From NCBI GenBank assembly GCA_036960375.1, contig JBALVY010000001.1, positions 992,001-1,056,000 on the forward strand: DNA of 64,000 nt, given 5' to 3'. The stretch is from CAWVSB01 sp036960375. Lineage in GTDB: Bacteria; Pseudomonadota; Gammaproteobacteria; Pseudomonadales; CAWVSB01. The notes beneath the pieces were generated by a model. That model saw only the letters and a program-made list of their open reading frames with translations. It was not told the origin of the DNA and searched no databases. Shown one piece after another: positions 50,391 to 59,433 of the stretch. The first letter of the stretch is position 1, and every line of letters starts with the position of its first letter. Position numbers and translations under genes: made by a program.

Positions 50391-50415
50391 AGCCCTCTCA
50401 TACGAGGGCTTTTTT
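50391..50415 (+). terminator. Rho-independent terminator ending the HyuAB operon
   Basis: AGCCCTC (50391-50397) and GAGGGCT (50404-50410) pair around a 6-base loop, followed by TTTTT. Position right after the HyuB stop is typical. Confidence 0.9.
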
Positions 50416-50513
50416 GTGTCTGCAGCAAATTGCTGCCCCTTTTGGGGCATTGCTCCAAAAAGTAACTGATCTACATTGGTACATTGAAAATAATGAGATA
50501 AGACGGAGATAAG

Positions 50514-52268
50514 ATGAGAGTACTATTTCGATATGTGACCCTGCTGCTTACCGCAGGTTTGCTAGCCTGTAGTCAGGACGCACCTCCTCCGGTTGCTTCG
50601 TCGCAAGAGATAACACCTGCGCCCGTTCAGCTTGGTGCTGATCGTGTTTTTACCAATGGCAAAATCTATACCGTAGATGAATCCCAAATCTGGGCTGAGG
50701 CCGTTGCTGTCAGTGGCGATGAAATAGTGTATGTCGGCAGTAGTGATGGCGCCAGTCAGTGGATAGGCGACAATACCCAAGTAGAGGATTTGGCAGGTAA
50801 ACTGATGTTACCGGGATTCATCGACTCTCATGCTCACCCATTGCATGGCGGCGCGTATATCCGCAGCTTATCTCTAGATACCTTCGCCGGGCCCGACGAG
50901 TGGGTTCAGCAAGTGGCCGAATACGCCGAGGCTCACCCCGAGATGCCTATAATTTTTGGTTACGGTTTCCTTGCCAGTGCCTTTGGTCCTGAAGGTCCGC
51001 TAGCTTCTCAGCTGGATGCCATTGTTGCCGATCGGCCGGTCTTAATTATGGACGAAGGTTTTCATGGTGCCTGGGCAAATTCACTGGCCCTGGCGCAAAT
51101 AGGAGTGACCAAAGATACTCCCGACCCGCTGCCTGGATTTAGTTATTACAAGCGTGATGCCGAAGGGAATCCTACCGGTTATCTTCTGGAAGGTACTGCC
51201 GGCAGCGCCACGGACGCATTAGGGGTTATTAGCCCCGAAAGTGTTTCGCTCGGCCTGGGCGATGTAGTCGATATACTCAACAGCTATGGTGTAACCTCAG
51301 TATTTGACGCAGGCGCCATGGGGATGGAGAGCATGCAGCTGCCCGCCATTGAGCGACTCGTTGAAGAGGGCGAAATGACAGTGCGCATGGTTGCCGCACA
51401 CTATATTAATTCGCCAGACGACATGGAGGGAGTTGTCGAGTTGGTTGCCAATAGAAAGGCCACCACTAAGTCAGAGCTGTTTCACCTGAATACACTAAAA
51501 ATCTCGCAAGACGGTACGGTAGAAGGCCGGACAGCGGGCATGTTTGAAGACTACCAAGGTGAGCCGGGTAACAAAGGTGAAGTGCTGTTTACTCAGACGC
51601 AAATGAATACTATGGTTTCGCAGGCGGCAGGCCAGGACATCGATGTGCATATCCATGCCCTGGGTGAACGTGCTATCACTGAATCACTTAATGCCGTTGA
51701 GGTTGCTCGAGTGGATCACCCCAATAGCACCACACGTTACGCCATATGTCATGTGCAAGTAATAACAGACACTGATCTACCCCGTTTTGCCGCCCTTGAT
51801 GTTGTTGCGCAAAGTACGCCTTTATGGGCCGCCTACGACGATTTTGGCAAACAGTTTGTCAGTGAAGACCAGTTTAATCGATTTTTCCGTTTTGGTGGGC
51901 TGAAAGAAACTGGCGCAACCATGTCGTTTGGTAGCGATTTCCCGGCCAGTGGCGCAGGCTCCTTGGGAATGTCGCCCCTGTTCAATATAGAAATAGGCCA
52001 TACCCGCCAAGAGCCAGGCAAGCCTGATTCCAATGTGCAGCCGCGCGAAAGCGAGCGCCTGGATATCGCCAGTTTGATTGAGGGTTATACCATAGGTGGA
52101 GCCTACCAATTGAATATGGAAGATCAAATTGGGTCTATTACGGTAGGTAAGAAAGCTGACCTGGTTGTATTGTCGGAGAACGTCTTTGAAGTCGACCCGT
52201 ACAGCGTGCACAAGATTGCGGTAGAACAAACTATTCTAGGGGGCAAAACCGTATACACCGGAGACTAA
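50514..52268 (+). CDS. Secreted lipoprotein amidohydrolase (YtcJ-like, Amidohydro_3)
   Basis: A 584-residue exported metal-dependent hydrolase. The N-terminus MRVLFRYVTLLLTAGLLACS has a lipobox LLAC with Cys 19, so it is probably an outer- or inner-membrane-anchored lipoprotein. The TIM barrel shows DRVFTNGKIYTVDESQIWAEAVAV, the metal motif LMLPGFIDSHAHPLHGG, and SFGSDFPASGAGSLGM near the C-terminus, typical of YtcJ-type amidohydrolases. The reaction is unknown; it would act on an extracellular or periplasmic amide or imide. It has its own terminator on each side. Confidence 0.87.
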   Translation: MRVLFRYVTLLLTAGLLACSQDAPPPVASSQEITPAPVQLGADRVFTNGKIYTVDESQIWAEAVAVSGDEIVYVGSSDGASQWIGDNTQVEDLAGKLMLPGFIDSHAHPLHGGAYIRSLSLDTFAGPDEWVQQVAEYAEAHPEMPIIFGYGFLASAFGPEGPLASQLDAIVADRPVLIMDEGFHGAWANSLALAQIGVTKDTPDPLPGFSYYKRDAEGNPTGYLLEGTAGSATDALGVISPESVSLGLGDVVDILNSYGVTSVFDAGAMGMESMQLPAIERLVEEGEMTVRMVAAHYINSPDDMEGVVELVANRKATTKSELFHLNTLKISQDGTVEGRTAGMFEDYQGEPGNKGEVLFTQTQMNTMVSQAAGQDIDVHIHALGERAITESLNAVEVARVDHPNSTTRYAICHVQVITDTDLPRFAALDVVAQSTPLWAAYDDFGKQFVSEDQFNRFFRFGGLKETGATMSFGSDFPASGAGSLGMSPLFNIEIGHTRQEPGKPDSNVQPRESERLDIASLIEGYTIGGAYQLNMEDQIGSITVGKKADLVVLSENVFEVDPYSVHKIAVEQTILGGKTVYTGD

Positions 52269-52295
52269 GTTACAATTGATCTAAAACTTTTCAAT

Positions 52296-52324
52296 AAAGG
52301 CCCTCTATTTTGAGGGCTTTTATT
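52296..52324 (+). terminator. Rho-independent terminator after the lipoprotein amidohydrolase
   Basis: GCCCTC (52300-52305) and GAGGGC (52312-52317) pair around a 6-base loop, followed by TTTTATTTA. Stem and loop positions resemble those at 50391-50415. Confidence 0.8.
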
Positions 52325-52390
52325 TACGCGAATAAAAAAATGGTAGAGTGGCACTACTTTAGACGTTATCTATGCAACCTTGGTATCTAG

Positions 52391-52765
52391 ATGGCTATTT
52401 TCTTGACGATACCATTTACTGATTTAAAGGACATGAGGATCATCAAAGATGAGCTGAATAAAATGTCAATCATGCTTGCCTACGATGATTTTGGCGTGGG
52501 GCAGTCACGTTTGCTTGAGTTGGTTGAAGCAACACCTGATTTTTTGAAATTTGATCTATTGATGATTCAGGATATCAACCTGGCTGGGCCAGATAAATTC
52601 GATTTGGTGCGGCAGTTACATGACATGGCAAAGCGATTGAACATCGCAACCATTGCAGAGTGTGTCAGTCAGCAAGAAGAATATGATATCTGCCGATCTA
52701 TCGGTTTTGATCACTATCAGGGTTTCTTGTTTTCGGTGCCAAAATCTCCGGATGAACTGCGTTAA
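52391..52765 (+). pseudogene. Truncated EAL-domain protein (C-terminal fragment)
   Basis: The frame encodes about 124 residues matching only the second half of an EAL phosphodiesterase domain: MLAYDDFGVGQSRLLELVEATPDFLKFDLLMIQDI, then KRLNIATIAECVSQQEEYDICRSIGFDHYQGFLF. The EALxR start and first strands are missing and no usable ribosome site is seen, so this is a remnant. The YDDFG.GQ.RLLELVE pattern recalls EAL proteins with an N-terminal FHA domain. Its final 145 bases recur at 56161-56305. It begins 67 bases after the terminator, next to the sulfatase region. Confidence 0.75.
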
Positions 52766-52790
52766 GAAATATTGCGATAAGCTGGCTGCT
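52621..52790 (+). repeat. Direct repeat, copy A (end of EAL remnant)
   Basis: 170 bases, 12 mismatches by eye against copy B at 56161-56330 (about 93 percent identity), exactly 3540 bases apart. The two copies bracket the sulfatase, RHH and AraC genes. Identity is strongest from 52655 to 52769, where only two mismatches were counted. Confidence 0.85.
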
Positions 52791-52937
52791 ACTTCCAGGT
52801 TGAATTTTTCGAGTGGCCATTGCCCTCCGGGGCGTCTGGTTCAACGCCCATCCATGAAACCTTGATGCCGGTCATCGCTCCTTTAGGCCCTGGAATCAGT
52901 AAGCGTCATTACGGACTAGCTATCTCCTGTAGTTATA

Positions 52938-54737
52938 CTAAGGGCGAAAATCGTCAATCGACGAGGCGAGCGTCCAGTTTACGTTCTCCATTGAAGGAAG
53001 CATTTGGCCAGCGTCTTCACCGACCTCTGCCTCAATAAGCACGTTCAGCTTTGCGTTCATCATGACGATAATTTCGCTGTGTTTATTTCTATTTGTTGCA
53101 AGGTTGTTCATTTCCAGCGGATCGTCCTTCAGGTCATATAACTCAACATCATTGTTGGCAAACAACTGCTCGATAGTCTCGGGAGTATGGTGCTCTAGGG
53201 GTGAGAAGTAGCGACTGAACCGGTAGCGGCCATCGAATATACTACGAATGGCACCACGTTTCTTTAGGTTTGGTTTAAATCCTTGTTTTGCTAACTCAGG
53301 TGGTTTGCCTCCCCCGGCAAAGAAGTTGCCAACGTTGGTCATGAAGTCACGATCTACATAGGCGAGCATATTGAAGTTGTAGAGAGCGCCATCCCTGATG
53401 GCATCGGTGCCAGCCGTTTCCGGACTGTCGAGCAAGGTCGATATATCCTTCCCAGGTAGTGCGGTTATTGATTCAGGGTCGCCGCCGGCTAAACCAATCA
53501 ATGTGGTCGCAATATCAACGTGCGAAGTAACTGCCTGACAACGTTTGTTGCCCGCGTGAGCTGGATGTATGATAGTGAACGGTACATTATTTTGTTCGCG
53601 GTACGCATTGGCACCTTTGCCAACGAGACCATGCGCGCCAGACAACTCGCCATGATCTGACGTGTAAATCACGATGGTGTTGTCTGCTATACCCAGAGCT
53701 TCAAGCTCATCGAGCAAATCGACAATATTGCGGTCCACGTCCTGCAGGCAATTGAAGTAGTAGTTATTCAGTTTTCGCCAGCGATCATCTTCATCGGGTA
53801 TGGCGCCAAGCATAGCGTTGTTGGAGTCTCTGAAGTCAAGGTGACATGCCGGCCGCCCTGCTTCGTCGATACGCTGTTTGCGTGAGTCCGGTAAACTAAC
53901 CTGCCACTGCTGATGGTACAACGCGTTGTCGGGCTCGCGGCTAATATGGAACATGGCTTTTTCTGACTGTCGCTTTTCGCCAGGAAGGTCAGTGTCGCAA
54001 TACATAATGTCATGAGGATTAACCAGGTTTACCGCCAAAAACCAGGGCTTTTCCTCGCTACGCAACTGCTCTCCCTTACCCCGCATCCAGCTCCGGCTGG
54101 TCGAGGAAATAACATTATCGTGCAGATAGCCGCCCTGCGTATGTCCGATAATGTCACCAATTCCCATATAATCTGAGAATCCATACTCTTCCATCTCGGC
54201 TGACAATAATCGTTCAGGCGCGTGCAGCTGGTTGGCAGTCTCAAATTCGGCCGTCAGATGCCACTTGCCTTTATAGACGGTGTAGTAGCCCTGCTTTCGC
54301 ATCAGGTCGCCCAGTGTATCGATATCTGTAGATAAGCTGCCTGACCAGGGAAAGTTCGTATTGTCGAACATGCCGTTGTTCTGAATATGTTGGCCTGTAT
54401 AAAGAACGGCCCGGGATGGCGTGCATACGCAAGATGCTATCTGATGGTTTTCGAATGTCACTCCCTGTTCGGCCAGTCGCTCATGTCCCGGCAGGCGATA
54501 GTCCGCAGGTAATTCTTTCTGCGTCATATAGCGTTCCTGGTCGGTAACTATCATCAAGATATTGTAAGGTCCGCCACCATCAGCTCTACTACTTGGTTTT
54601 CTACCCGCGACCGCAGCTTGTGCTGAGGCAGAAGTTGCCAGGCCTCCGGGCACGCTGGTACCCAAGGCAGCAAGGCCAGTAGTTTTTATAAACTGGCGCC
54701 TTGAAAATTCATTGTCCTGTTCCATAAGATCACTCAT
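52938..54737 (-). CDS. Tat-exported sulfatase
   Basis: A 599-residue type I sulfatase. The N-terminus (FSRRQFIKTTGLAALGTSVP) is a Tat signal with RR at residues 13-14, and Ala-rich cleavage region near residue 40. NILMIVTDQERY is the first metal strand with the TDQ typical of choline-sulfatase-like members; SCVCTPSRAVLYTGQH has the CxPSR formylglycine motif (Cys 105 in CTPSR). Later IVIYTSDHGELSGAHG supplies further ligands. Cys 105 needs formylglycine activation, by an enzyme not seen here. Substrate is an exported sulfate ester. Starts directly after the RHH gene; bracketed by the EAL repeats. Confidence 0.92.
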   Translation of the reverse strand: MSDLMEQDNEFSRRQFIKTTGLAALGTSVPGGLATSASAQAAVAGRKPSSRADGGGPYNILMIVTDQERYMTQKELPADYRLPGHERLAEQGVTFENHQIASCVCTPSRAVLYTGQHIQNNGMFDNTNFPWSGSLSTDIDTLGDLMRKQGYYTVYKGKWHLTAEFETANQLHAPERLLSAEMEEYGFSDYMGIGDIIGHTQGGYLHDNVISSTSRSWMRGKGEQLRSEEKPWFLAVNLVNPHDIMYCDTDLPGEKRQSEKAMFHISREPDNALYHQQWQVSLPDSRKQRIDEAGRPACHLDFRDSNNAMLGAIPDEDDRWRKLNNYYFNCLQDVDRNIVDLLDELEALGIADNTIVIYTSDHGELSGAHGLVGKGANAYREQNNVPFTIIHPAHAGNKRCQAVTSHVDIATTLIGLAGGDPESITALPGKDISTLLDSPETAGTDAIRDGALYNFNMLAYVDRDFMTNVGNFFAGGGKPPELAKQGFKPNLKKRGAIRSIFDGRYRFSRYFSPLEHHTPETIEQLFANNDVELYDLKDDPLEMNNLATNRNKHSEIIVMMNAKLNVLIEAEVGEDAGQMLPSMENVNWTLASSIDDFRP

Positions 54738-54935
54738 TTACTTTTCCTCAAAGTGGCTACGAATAATGCGGTGTACTACGGCAGCCATCGAGCGCTCTTC
54801 ATCGCTGGCCACCTGCTCCAATTTATCCAGTTCGCTATTTGTGACAAAGGTGACTATACGATTTGGTCGCGCCACATTTTGTGTAGATTTTGGTCTGCCA
54901 AGTTTGGGTTTTCTGGGCTCAATTTGCTTAGTCAT
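54738..54935 (-). CDS. Small ribbon-helix-helix-like DNA-binding protein
   Basis: A 65-residue basic/hydrophilic protein: RPNRIVTFVTNSELDKLEQVASDEERSMAAVVHRIIRSHFEEK fits the ribbon-helix-helix layout (strand, helix A, helix B) of Arc/CopG-type repressors; the Lys/Pro-rich first 24 residues may bind DNA nonspecifically. Its TAA is immediately followed by the ATG of the sulfatase, so it is the first gene of that two-gene transcript and may regulate it. Confidence 0.7.
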   Translation of the reverse strand: MTKQIEPRKPKLGRPKSTQNVARPNRIVTFVTNSELDKLEQVASDEERSMAAVVHRIIRSHFEEK

Positions 54936-55062
54936 TTATCAATCAACCCTACTTTTTAAGTGGTATGGGTATATCGACCACAGCCTGCAATAGGTGGTAT
55001 TTACTGTTACGGTGATATATATTTAACGCAAATCTATTGAATGCCACATCAAAAAAACGAAC

Positions 55063-56001
55063 ATGTTGAAAATAGAAGCTCAAAAGTCACTTAACTTTAA
55101 TGACCTTTCTCCACTTCAGTTTGGTTGGGATTTCTCAGTGTCTCAGTTGGGGCCCAGTGAAGATGAGTCTATTGTGCGTCTTTTTCAAACTGATCACCTT
55201 GGCTATAATTCGTTTCGATATGGTTCGGCTTACGATCAACAGCTCGCCGTCAAAAAAGGTATTGTCAGTTTTGGATTGTTGGAACCGGACAACCCTGTTA
55301 CCTGGGCACACGATCAAGTCATACCTAACGATGCGCTCATTGTGTTTCCGCACGATGAGGCCTTCAAGGCGGTATCCCCGATAGGCTTCCGCGGTAATGG
55401 CATGAGCTTTTCTGAGCCATTCATGGAGCGCGTGGCTGAGCAGGCCTTTCGCCTACCCTTGAGTATGCTTTTGCCCACAGCAGGAATATACGCGCCAAGC
55501 CCCTCGAAGTTGGAAGTTGTTCGAGCGGAGTTACGCAAGTGGCATCAATTGGTGGATCAAGGTGCTGAGAATCGACCGTCTATCATTTTACGTCGCGAGG
55601 AAAGCCTTGCTCTAGCTATTCTCGAGGCGCTTTTTGATGCAATGCATATTGAAAAGGACGTAGACAAAAAGTCTTCATGCGCGACTACTCGGGCGTTAGA
55701 GATGATTCATGCTAGCGATCTTGAGACCGTATCTGCGACTGAACTTTGCAGGCATGCTGCCTGCAGCCAGCGCACCCTGGAGAAAAGTTTTTTGCAGAGG
55801 TTTGGTGTGACACCCAAAAAATATATCAAACTCCTGCGCTTGGCGGAGGTCCACAAGGGTTTACGACTGTTTGGTTCTCAAAACTACAGTAGCATTATTG
55901 AGCTAGCGAGCCAGCACGGCTTTTGGCATATGGGGCAGTTTGCCGCAGATTACCGTACGGTCTATGGCGAGCTACCATCAGAGACTTTGTCTCGAAGCTA
56001 G
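55063..56001 (+). CDS. AraC-family transcriptional regulator
   Basis: A 312-residue regulator with a C-terminal AraC HTH pair: LETVSATELCRHAACSQRTLEKSFLQRFGVTPKKYIKLLRLAEVHKGL and SSIIELASQHGFWHMGQFAADYRTVYGELPSETL. The first about 200 residues form a ligand/AraC_binding_2-type domain of the EutR branch. It is divergent from the RHH-sulfatase pair, 127 bases apart, and probably regulates it in response to a sulfated or amine ligand. Lies between the two EAL repeats and so belongs to the inserted segment. Confidence 0.88.
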   Translation: MLKIEAQKSLNFNDLSPLQFGWDFSVSQLGPSEDESIVRLFQTDHLGYNSFRYGSAYDQQLAVKKGIVSFGLLEPDNPVTWAHDQVIPNDALIVFPHDEAFKAVSPIGFRGNGMSFSEPFMERVAEQAFRLPLSMLLPTAGIYAPSPSKLEVVRAELRKWHQLVDQGAENRPSIILRREESLALAILEALFDAMHIEKDVDKKSSCATTRALEMIHASDLETVSATELCRHAACSQRTLEKSFLQRFGVTPKKYIKLLRLAEVHKGLRLFGSQNYSSIIELASQHGFWHMGQFAADYRTVYGELPSETLSRS

Positions 56002-56148
56002 GCCAGTTCGATTTTTTGATGTGGTAACTCCACGTCGACTTGTATAAATCATTTTCTGGCATTATCCGGTAAACGCCTGTTGCAACAACACGAGGCGGCA
56101 TAGAATTAATGATGATAGATACAGGTGGGTCTGAACCGATGACGAAAC

Positions 56149-56305
56149 TAAGCTTATACATGATATTGCCAAGCGATTGAGCATCGCCACAATCGCAGAG
56201 TGTGTCAGTCAGCAAGAAGAATATGATATCTGCCGATCTATCGGTTTTGATCACTATCAGGGCTTCTTGTTTTCGGTGCCAAAATCTCCGGATGAACTGC
56301 GTTAA
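56149..56305 (+). pseudogene. Second EAL remnant (copy B of direct repeat)
   Basis: Encodes only about 50 codons with the same C-terminal EAL sequence as the remnant at 52391-52765 (KRLSIATIAECVSQQEEYDICRSIGFDHYQGFLFSVPKSPDELR, then TAA at the same place). Upstream similarity fades before 56149. The repeat continues past the stop to about 56330. Confidence 0.75.
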
Positions 56306-56330
56306 GAACTACTGCGATAAGCAGGCTGTT
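56161..56330 (+). repeat. Direct repeat, copy B
   Basis: Counterpart of 52621-52790 at an exact 3540-base offset. See copy A for mismatch count. It lies right after the AraC gene. Confidence 0.85.
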
Positions 56331-56406
56331 ACTACCGGGCTGCATTTAGGTGAGAGGTTTGGTTGCTTGAATTTTCGTAATTTGACTATAGCAGCATGTC
56401 ACTATC

Positions 56407-56544
56407 GTGATTTCAATTGATTCCGAGGAGTTACCGGCATTGTTGGCCCAACTGCTAAAGCCCAAGCTGCTTTGGTATGTCATTAAATCGCTGATAGCAG
56501 CACCGGCCAGGTCGTTACGTAACCGGGCGTCCAGGACAATTTAG
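56407..56544 (+). pseudogene. Fragment of a paralogue of the 62433-62720 small protein
   Basis: In-frame translation from 56407 gives SEELPALLAQLLKPKLLWYVIKSL and AAP.RSLRN, then TAG. The intact gene at 62433-62720 on the other strand has DELPSLMAQLLKPKLLWFVLKSL and TAPFKSTRN. The N-terminal 50 residues are missing here. Together with the EAL remnants it marks this 600-base gap (56002-56602) as a graveyard of rearranged gene ends. Confidence 0.7.
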
Positions 56545-56553
56545 GACGGTCGA

Positions 56554-56573
56554 TGGCGGCATTTCTGCCGCCA
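56554..56573. terminator. Inverted repeat before the end of the metallo-beta-lactamase gene
   Basis: TGGCGGC and GCCGCCA pair with a 6-base loop, about 30 bases after the stop of the minus-strand metallo-beta-lactamase gene. T-runs are poor on both sides, so terminator function is tentative. Confidence 0.4.
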
Positions 56574-56602
56574 CGTTTAGTTATCTTCCCTGCACCCGAA
56601 AA

Positions 56603-57859
56603 CTACGGCTCCAGCACGAGCCTCGTTTCAGTGAGCCAGTCCGGTCGCTGAGCCTTACTGGGACCTATGATTTCCGATTTTTCGTCCGTAGCCTCCGGAG
56701 CCGAAGGCCAGGCGAGCAAATCGGCTTTGCTTTGGCGAATGACAATCTGCCCCGTCGTAACATTGATTGTTGTCAGGTCTTGTATCAGTAGTAAGGGGCC
56801 ATCGTAGGTTGTCTGCCAACGTTCAAATAACGGGTCGATCAAATTGTCGTCTACCGAAAAATGCATGCCAACACCTAATCGAGGCTTGGCAATGCTGAAC
56901 ACCGCACCCAGCTCATCAGGCATAGTGTGCTCGTTCATTATCAGCCTGGCGTGTTCTACGGGTACGTAATTCTTTTCCGCAAACTCCTCGGGGGTCACCA
57001 TGACTTCATGGATGAAGACGTCGGCGTCCTTGGCTTGTTCGGCCTCGAAAGTACTCGGCGCACTGTCGGCGGTATAAACCATGGACAGCCCATTCCACTC
57101 CAGACGGTAGCCCACCGACCCAGCGATAACGTGGATCACAGGAAAGGCATAGATCTTGACGTCGTTTTTGTCATAGACGATTTGACGAGGGTTCTTGGGG
57201 GTGAAAGCGTCATAGTCAAACTCGTGCGGGACGATCTTGGTTCCTCCTGAGGGAAGCACGTGCTGTTTGCTTTGGACGTGCCACTCAGCTGCCTTTCTAA
57301 CGTTCTGTGTGAAAGCTGCAACGCCAAGATCTTCGGTATATCCCGAGGGGCCCCATACATGGAGTGGTGTGTTGCGCGCCCATCCCATGGCGTCGAACAG
57401 GCCAAATATCCCGCCAGCGTGATCCAGGTGAAGATGAGTGATGAAAACCTTGTCAAGGTTGGCAGGGTGCACACCCAGGGCGAAAAGGTTCGCGACCGTG
57501 CCACTACCCACGTCAAAGATGAATGTGTCGCCGTTACCCAGCTGTACCAAAAGACACGATGCCTGCTGGCCGATTCGAAGCGGCGCGGGACCATACGAGC
57601 CGCAGGCCGTGATTCGCATTTCGTCCTTAGCGAGAGTCTCCTGACCCGGAATGTAATGCTCAGGGTACTTTTTTAAGGATGCGCCAGGTGTTGTAGCGAT
57701 TACCGGCGTCTTGGTGATGGGGCTTCCGGTAAGAGGCAGGGGATAGCCGTTTTTGGTGGCTTCCGGTTCTCTGGGAAAGCGGTAGTCCTGCGGCTCGGCC
57801 ATTGCCAGAAGTGGATGAAACAGGTAAACAGCAATGATTCCTGCAAGTACAATCTTCAT
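56603..57859 (-). CDS. Exported metallo-beta-lactamase-fold hydrolase
   Basis: A 418-residue MBL-fold protein with a Sec signal (IVLAGIIAVYLFHPLLAMAEP). The metal motif VFITHLHLDHAGG gives His 142, His 144, Asp 146 and His 147 (HxHxDH). The first domain IRITACGSYGPAPLRIGQQASCLLVQLGNGDTFIFDVGSG and PVIHVIAGSVGYRLEWNGLSMVYTADSAP resemble the RNase Z / guanidine-type hydrolase group, but export argues for a periplasmic small-molecule esterase or lactonase. Last gene of the minus-strand group starting at 62059. Confidence 0.85.
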   Translation of the reverse strand: MKIVLAGIIAVYLFHPLLAMAEPQDYRFPREPEATKNGYPLPLTGSPITKTPVIATTPGASLKKYPEHYIPGQETLAKDEMRITACGSYGPAPLRIGQQASCLLVQLGNGDTFIFDVGSGTVANLFALGVHPANLDKVFITHLHLDHAGGIFGLFDAMGWARNTPLHVWGPSGYTEDLGVAAFTQNVRKAAEWHVQSKQHVLPSGGTKIVPHEFDYDAFTPKNPRQIVYDKNDVKIYAFPVIHVIAGSVGYRLEWNGLSMVYTADSAPSTFEAEQAKDADVFIHEVMVTPEEFAEKNYVPVEHARLIMNEHTMPDELGAVFSIAKPRLGVGMHFSVDDNLIDPLFERWQTTYDGPLLLIQDLTTINVTTGQIVIRQSKADLLAWPSAPEATDEKSEIIGPSKAQRPDWLTETRLVLEP

Positions 57860-57932
57860 CTTTAATCTCTCTCAGCTTGAAATTTATGGAGCGTGTTAGT
57901 TACCCGTATATTGATGGCCTGATCATGGAGCC

Positions 57933-59351
57933 TCAGTCCATAAAGTCAGCAAGGCTAACTCTGCCTTCACCTCGGGCGCGCAGGCGCACAAACTCTTCTC
58001 GCCTCTTTGGTTCTGCCAGCGATGGCTTGGTGGCATCTACCGCCCATCGGTTATTGGGAATGGGTCGAATATCACCGGGGCCGTTAATGAGTGTCGTTAA
58101 TGGTTCTGGTAACGCGCGTACCCCGTTAAAGGACGCCACGCTGTTGATACCGTCGGCGCGAATGGACAGGGCAAATAGTACGTCCTCTATGTTGTAAATA
58201 TCGACGTCCTCATCGACCACGATAGTTAGGCGAGGGAACATCGGGTTGGCCATGGAGGTCAACATAACTTCGCGTACTTCAAGCGGATTATTGGCCGTCA
58301 TCTGAATGATGGCGCAGTTGCCGCAGGAGCGCAGCGGCATATGGATGTCGATCACCGGCAGCCCCTTGGCCTGCAACATCCCGAACAGAGGGGGAACAAC
58401 GATAAACTCTGCCAGTGCGTGGTGTTCGGTAAATCGGTTGGGCTGGATATGCCGGTAGATCGGGTTCTTGCGCATAGTGATGGCAGTAATATCGAAAAAA
58501 GGCTCATCGCTGAGGATGGGGGCATAGCTGTCAGAGTGAGAGGAGGCGTGTAGATAAGGGGCCTTGTTTGGATCGATAAAACCTTCGATGACAATTTCCG
58601 CCAGAGCGGGAACCTGCATGTCCAGAGTTTCAGCGCTAATAGTGGGTACTGGGCCACCGAGAATTCCGGCTATTAGGTCGAGCTCGCTGAAGCCGGGATG
58701 CGGGCCGGTATAGGCACCGCCGATTTCATAGGCCGGGTGGCAACCGATAACCAAAGCCATTGGGCAGCGCTCACCTCGTTCATGCCAGGCTTGTACGTTG
58801 CGAGCGGTGTGTCCGGGTAGCATAAAAAAGTGTATGCGCTGGTCGCCGACTACTTTGGCCATGGTGAAAAAAGTATTTTGGTTGCCCTCGGGGTCGCAGG
58901 TGACACCCATTCCGCCGCTTATTGTGGGAACCAGGAAATCCTGTTCCTTCACGCCCAGGTGCGGGAAGTCGTAGCCTTCGCTGGCAATAGGTATTGGTAG
59001 GCGGGACAGTCGAGCATCATCGCCTCTCCAAATAACGTCTTTAATGGGAGAGTTATCAACTTCCACAGTGGTGCCGGGGCCGGCCGCTAGTTTAGCTGCA
59101 TACCCGGGGATGACAGATTCCGGTCCGCCCTCTATACCCAGTGCAAGTGCTTGGGTGTCTCGAAATCGGGTGAGACCGTCAGCCAGCCGAAAATCCGGAT
59201 ACCCGGTAATGTTCTCGAATACGGTCGGTTGGGTGGTTTCGGAGCACAGGGCTGCGATTTCGGTAGCCGGGTCAACCGGTTTGCGAATATGCAGGGTCTT
59301 GTTGGCAGCTTGTGCTAAGAAGGATCTTAAATCTGCGTCGCAGTAGTTCAT
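57933..59351 (-). CDS. Aberrant UbiD-family protein
   Basis: A 472-residue protein of the UbiD superfamily by overall pattern (LRSFLAQAANKTLHIRKPVDPATEIAALC, PALAEIVIEGFIDPNKAPY, MRKNPIYRHIQPNRFTEHHALAEFIVVPPLFGMLQAKG, RLTIVVDEDVDIYNIEDVLFALSIR). The motif that should read EGPFGE.TGY, carrying the catalytic Glu pair, is replaced here by NKAPYLHASSHSDSYAP (residues 262-278), and the YRxQ-type Arg region reads NTFFTMAKVVGDQRIH. Active-site Glu residues thus look absent. It could be an inactive paralogue, a decarboxylase with other residues, or a pathway-specific variant. No UbiX is adjacent. Confidence 0.75.
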   Translation of the reverse strand: MNYCDADLRSFLAQAANKTLHIRKPVDPATEIAALCSETTQPTVFENITGYPDFRLADGLTRFRDTQALALGIEGGPESVIPGYAAKLAAGPGTTVEVDNSPIKDVIWRGDDARLSRLPIPIASEGYDFPHLGVKEQDFLVPTISGGMGVTCDPEGNQNTFFTMAKVVGDQRIHFFMLPGHTARNVQAWHERGERCPMALVIGCHPAYEIGGAYTGPHPGFSELDLIAGILGGPVPTISAETLDMQVPALAEIVIEGFIDPNKAPYLHASSHSDSYAPILSDEPFFDITAITMRKNPIYRHIQPNRFTEHHALAEFIVVPPLFGMLQAKGLPVIDIHMPLRSCGNCAIIQMTANNPLEVREVMLTSMANPMFPRLTIVVDEDVDIYNIEDVLFALSIRADGINSVASFNGVRALPEPLTTLINGPGDIRPIPNNRWAVDATKPSLAEPKRREEFVRLRARGEGRVSLADFMD

Positions 59352-59433
59352 AACTCATTAGTCCGATATAAATGAAAGTGCATAAAAATGGTTTGAGCTC
59401 AATCGGCCGGAGTAGCATTATACATAATAACGC

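Noticed and set aside
52766..52937. Possible short gene between copy A and the sulfatase
   Set aside because: Only chance frames without start signals; no similarity seen.
59415..59430. CATTATACATAATA before the aberrant UbiD gene as another copy of the shared operator
   Set aside because: The half-sites do not have the six-base spacing; more likely an AT-rich promoter.
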